This document shows positions 61,690-64,000 of a stretch of DNA of 64,000 bases, piece by piece. A program made the position numbers and the translations under genes. Numbering within the stretch: position 1 is the stretch's first letter; the number at the start of each line of letters is the position of its first letter. Source of the stretch: Escallonia rubra. Lineage: Eukaryota; Streptophyta; Magnoliopsida; Escalloniales; Escalloniaceae. Below the pieces are notes generated by a model, which saw only the letters and a program-made list of their open reading frames with translations, was not told the origin of the DNA and did not search any database. The stretch covers positions 100,001 to 164,000 of the forward strand of contig JAVXUO010000150.1 in NCBI GenBank assembly GCA_033065855.1, written 5' to 3'.

Positions 61690-62228
61690 CCAAGCTTCAA
61701 TTGAAATTGCACAACGCATTTACGAGAAATCATTGTTAAAAAAAGCGATTTCCATAGAAGCCGTGGTTTTCAGTCACAATTTTAATTGAAGTAAAAACCA
61801 AGATTCAAATGAAATTGCACAACGTTTTTAACAGAAATCGTCGTGGTTTCCAACGACGAACGTTTGGAACGAAAAACGTGTTCACTGGACACGAAACACG
61901 TTTTCTGTTCATTCAACCAGCAACAGTAAAATGTAAATCGTTAAAAGAAAATGTGGTTCAAAATCACGATTTATAAGAACACGTGTTTTGAAACCACGTT
62001 TTACTACAACTCGTGGTTTTGAACCACGTTTTCTCGTAAATCGTGGTTTTGAACCATGTTTTATTCAGAAAATAGGAAACACGTTTTCTCTCAAGTCGTG
62101 GTTTGCAACCACGTTTTGGTTCAAGTCAGTTTTACAATTCGACTGCAATGTTTTTTATAAAAGGCTTTTTACGCTTTAAGTCGTTGTTTACGACCACAAC
62201 TTCTTTGTTGAAATGAAAACAAAGACAA
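61690..62228. repeat. right hairpin arm of the inverted-repeat element
   Basis: It holds modules such as AACGTGTTC...GAAACACGTT and TCGTGGTTTTGAACCACGTT, and an imperfect direct repeat with GAAATTGCACAACG (near 61703 and 61820). The part from 61850 on is the inverted counterpart of 58555-59060. Confidence 0.8.
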
Positions 62229-63390
62229 CTGCATCACAATATGTGCATATTTTGTATGGTGGTCAGAATCCCTTTGGCTTGTTTACATAACCTGCATGTG
62301 CATGGTTCAAGAAAGTTGATTAAGTTTCATTATCTTCATAGCATGATTGTACACCAATAGAAAGATTTGTGAGGAAAACAAATTATCATTGCCACAAGGT
62401 TTTTGCAAGCATCCCGAACCAATCTCCTCAATAGCTCATTAAAAAACCAAAGAGAAAAAGAAAAAGATGCATTACCTAATTGGACAACACCAGTACGATT
62501 AGGTATTGATGAGTCACTAACAATAGTTATGTTAGTTTTTGTTTTAAACCAACATAATGGAAGCATCATAATCAACACAATTTAATAGGTTCATATAAAA
62601 CTCTCAAACTAATGTGGATCATCCATGGAAAGGAGATTCATATATGCATACCTTTGGTTTATGTGCATTTATTGTAACTCAAAGGATGATAGTTTCCTAA
62701 ATATTGTAAGAGTCTAATCAAGTCGAAAGCATGTAACTTGAATTAAAAAATTGAATTGAATAGATGAAAACACTTTTTGTATGTGTCTCATGCTTAAGAA
62801 CATTATAATGATGTTTTCTTGCATCTTTAGACTTCCATCTTTGTTCTAATAAACAAATGTCAACATACACATGTTGCCAATGACTAATATAAGCTGGTCC
62901 ATATGCTATTGACTGACATTGCATATAACTTGAACATATTCATTTCCCATGAATGGTAGAAGCATCTACCTCTGTTTTTTAACATATACATCCGGGGCAT
63001 TACAACCAATAACTAACAAATGGATATTCTCAATATGGAAGTACATAGCTAGAATTATGATTATTGCCTTCATCAGTCAATGAAAGTATACATGTGCTGT
63101 ACATTTTCCACTTGATGCTGCCTCTTTGTATTTTCACCAAAATTATCTACTGCCATTCACATTTTAAGAAGTGCAATTTTTTCCATTCTGCCTTTTCCTA
63201 TTCTCTTTGTTTTTGGGTTTAAAGAATGTGAGTTCTTCGCACTTTTGGTGCATTGGGTGTAAGTCATGTTTTAGGTATATGCGGCACGGAGGGATTCTAC
63301 GCGAAGAAAGAATGTAGATGGTGCAGGTGGGGTGATGAAATGCAGGCTACTAATGACCTTTTCTGTGGGACTTCTCTTATAATGTCTATG
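62229..63390. other. no gene recognised
   Basis: AT-rich sequence with short chance frames only. Confidence 0.4.
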
Positions 63391-63394
63391 CTAC

Positions 63395-63990
63395 TTGAAC
63401 TCAAATCGTGGTTAGAAACCACGACTTCATTTGAAATCGTGTTACCAAACAACGACTTCCATTAAAATCGTGGTTAAGAACCACATTTTTAAATAAAAAC
63501 GTGTTCCTCAAACACGATTTATTCACACTTGGTTTGATAGAAAGTCGTGATTAGTAACCACGACTTCATTGGAAAACGTATATAGAAACCACGATTTTCA
63601 TTAAAGCGTAATTTATATTATTCAACTTTTGTCGTGTCAAAAGGTCTTTATATATTCGGAAGACGCGTTTTAAAAATGCGATTTTTAATTTCCTAACAAA
63701 ATATATTTTTGTTTCCAATTTTCTCTTTCAATTTTATTTAAATTAGAAAAATAAAATGGGAAACATATATAGAAAATGAAAACGCTTTTGAAAACCACGT
63801 TTTCTCGGAGAAGGCGCGGTTTTGAACTGCGATTTCCCAAAAGGTTGTATGCGGGTAAATAAGTTTGAAAATGGGGTAAACATGTTATTAAGATTTTAAT
63901 TTATATTATTTAGGGAAAAAACTCCCAACACCACCAACAACCTTCCACCATCGGCAGCCACCGCCCACCGCCACTGTTCACCGCCTGGCG
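63395..63990. repeat. another cluster of hairpin modules, running off the window
   Basis: It includes ATCGTGGTTAGAAACCACGA (63405-63424), a second hairpin GTCGTGATTAGTAACCACGA near 63544, and further degenerate ones to about 63835. The stretch 63820-63915 is the reverse complement of 33746-33835. The last 60 bases are GC-rich and Pro/Thr-coding in style, possibly the start of a gene beyond the window. Confidence 0.75.
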
Positions 63991-64000
63991 TCGGCCACCA

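Larger units (their letters stand above)
58555..62228. mobile_element. large inverted-repeat element with hairpin-array arms (unclassified)
   Basis: The left arm (58555 to about 59060) and the reverse complement of the right arm (62228 to about 61850) match from CTTTGTTTTCATT through AACAAAGAAGTTGTGG and on into hairpin modules. The outer flanks are unrelated, so the arms end near 58555 and 62228. The interior has two (TA)n tracts and a decayed peptide-repeat frame. There is no recognisable transposase and no clear target duplication. Confidence 0.6.

Overview
The window looks like nuclear DNA of a flowering plant, probably a eudicot. It is AT-rich, has GT-AG introns, and is crowded with plant transposons: LINEs with an RNase H tail, hAT, Mutator-like (MULE), CACTA and Stowaway-type elements, and Ty3/gypsy fossils. 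I could not assign a genus. No rRNA, tRNA or CRISPR was found.

One host gene is clear. It is a complete DEG10-type (Deg/HtrA-like, probably mitochondrial) serine protease on the minus strand, with eight exons between 32361 and 5077. Spliced by eye, the exons give 1740 nt (579 codons plus stop) with every phase consistent. Its third intron is 19.9 kb. That intron holds a tandemly duplicated segment split by an old Ty3/gypsy element (11108-21738, target duplication CAAAT). The element's long terminal repeats carry four hAT-like elements or copies, a MULE with telomere-motif repeats, a Stowaway-like element and a possible SINE. Introns 5 and 6 hold decayed LINEs. A 5'-truncated LINE lies beyond the 3' end of the gene (about 2000-4504).

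32.5-41 kb is intergenic. It has a terminal-inverted-repeat element starting about 210 bp upstream of the DEG10 start codon, two exon-like islands, a small MITE, and a retroelement fossil whose 463-bp LTR and polypurine tract are visible (38526-38988), next to unrecognised open frames.

41-54 kb is a Mutator-like region. It has a MURA-type transposase in one frame with three nonsense codons (41345-44005), a duplicated spacer interrupted by a LINE with a 16-bp target duplication (44431-46808), and a multi-exon, decayed plant mobile domain (PMD, MAIN/MAIL-like) gene (47903-52756). A CACTA terminus with subterminal repeats follows (about 53690-54144).

55-64 kb is the least explained part. Two intact, divergently oriented, related small ORFs (144 and 143 aa), each with a TATA box, are separated by a spacer that is tandemly triplicated. 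Beyond them lies a roughly 3.7-kb structure whose inverted arms are built from short hairpin-forming repeats and whose interior holds a decayed peptide-repeat reading frame. Related hairpin modules recur at 33.7 kb and 63.4-63.9 kb. These two regions are my best candidates for something undescribed.
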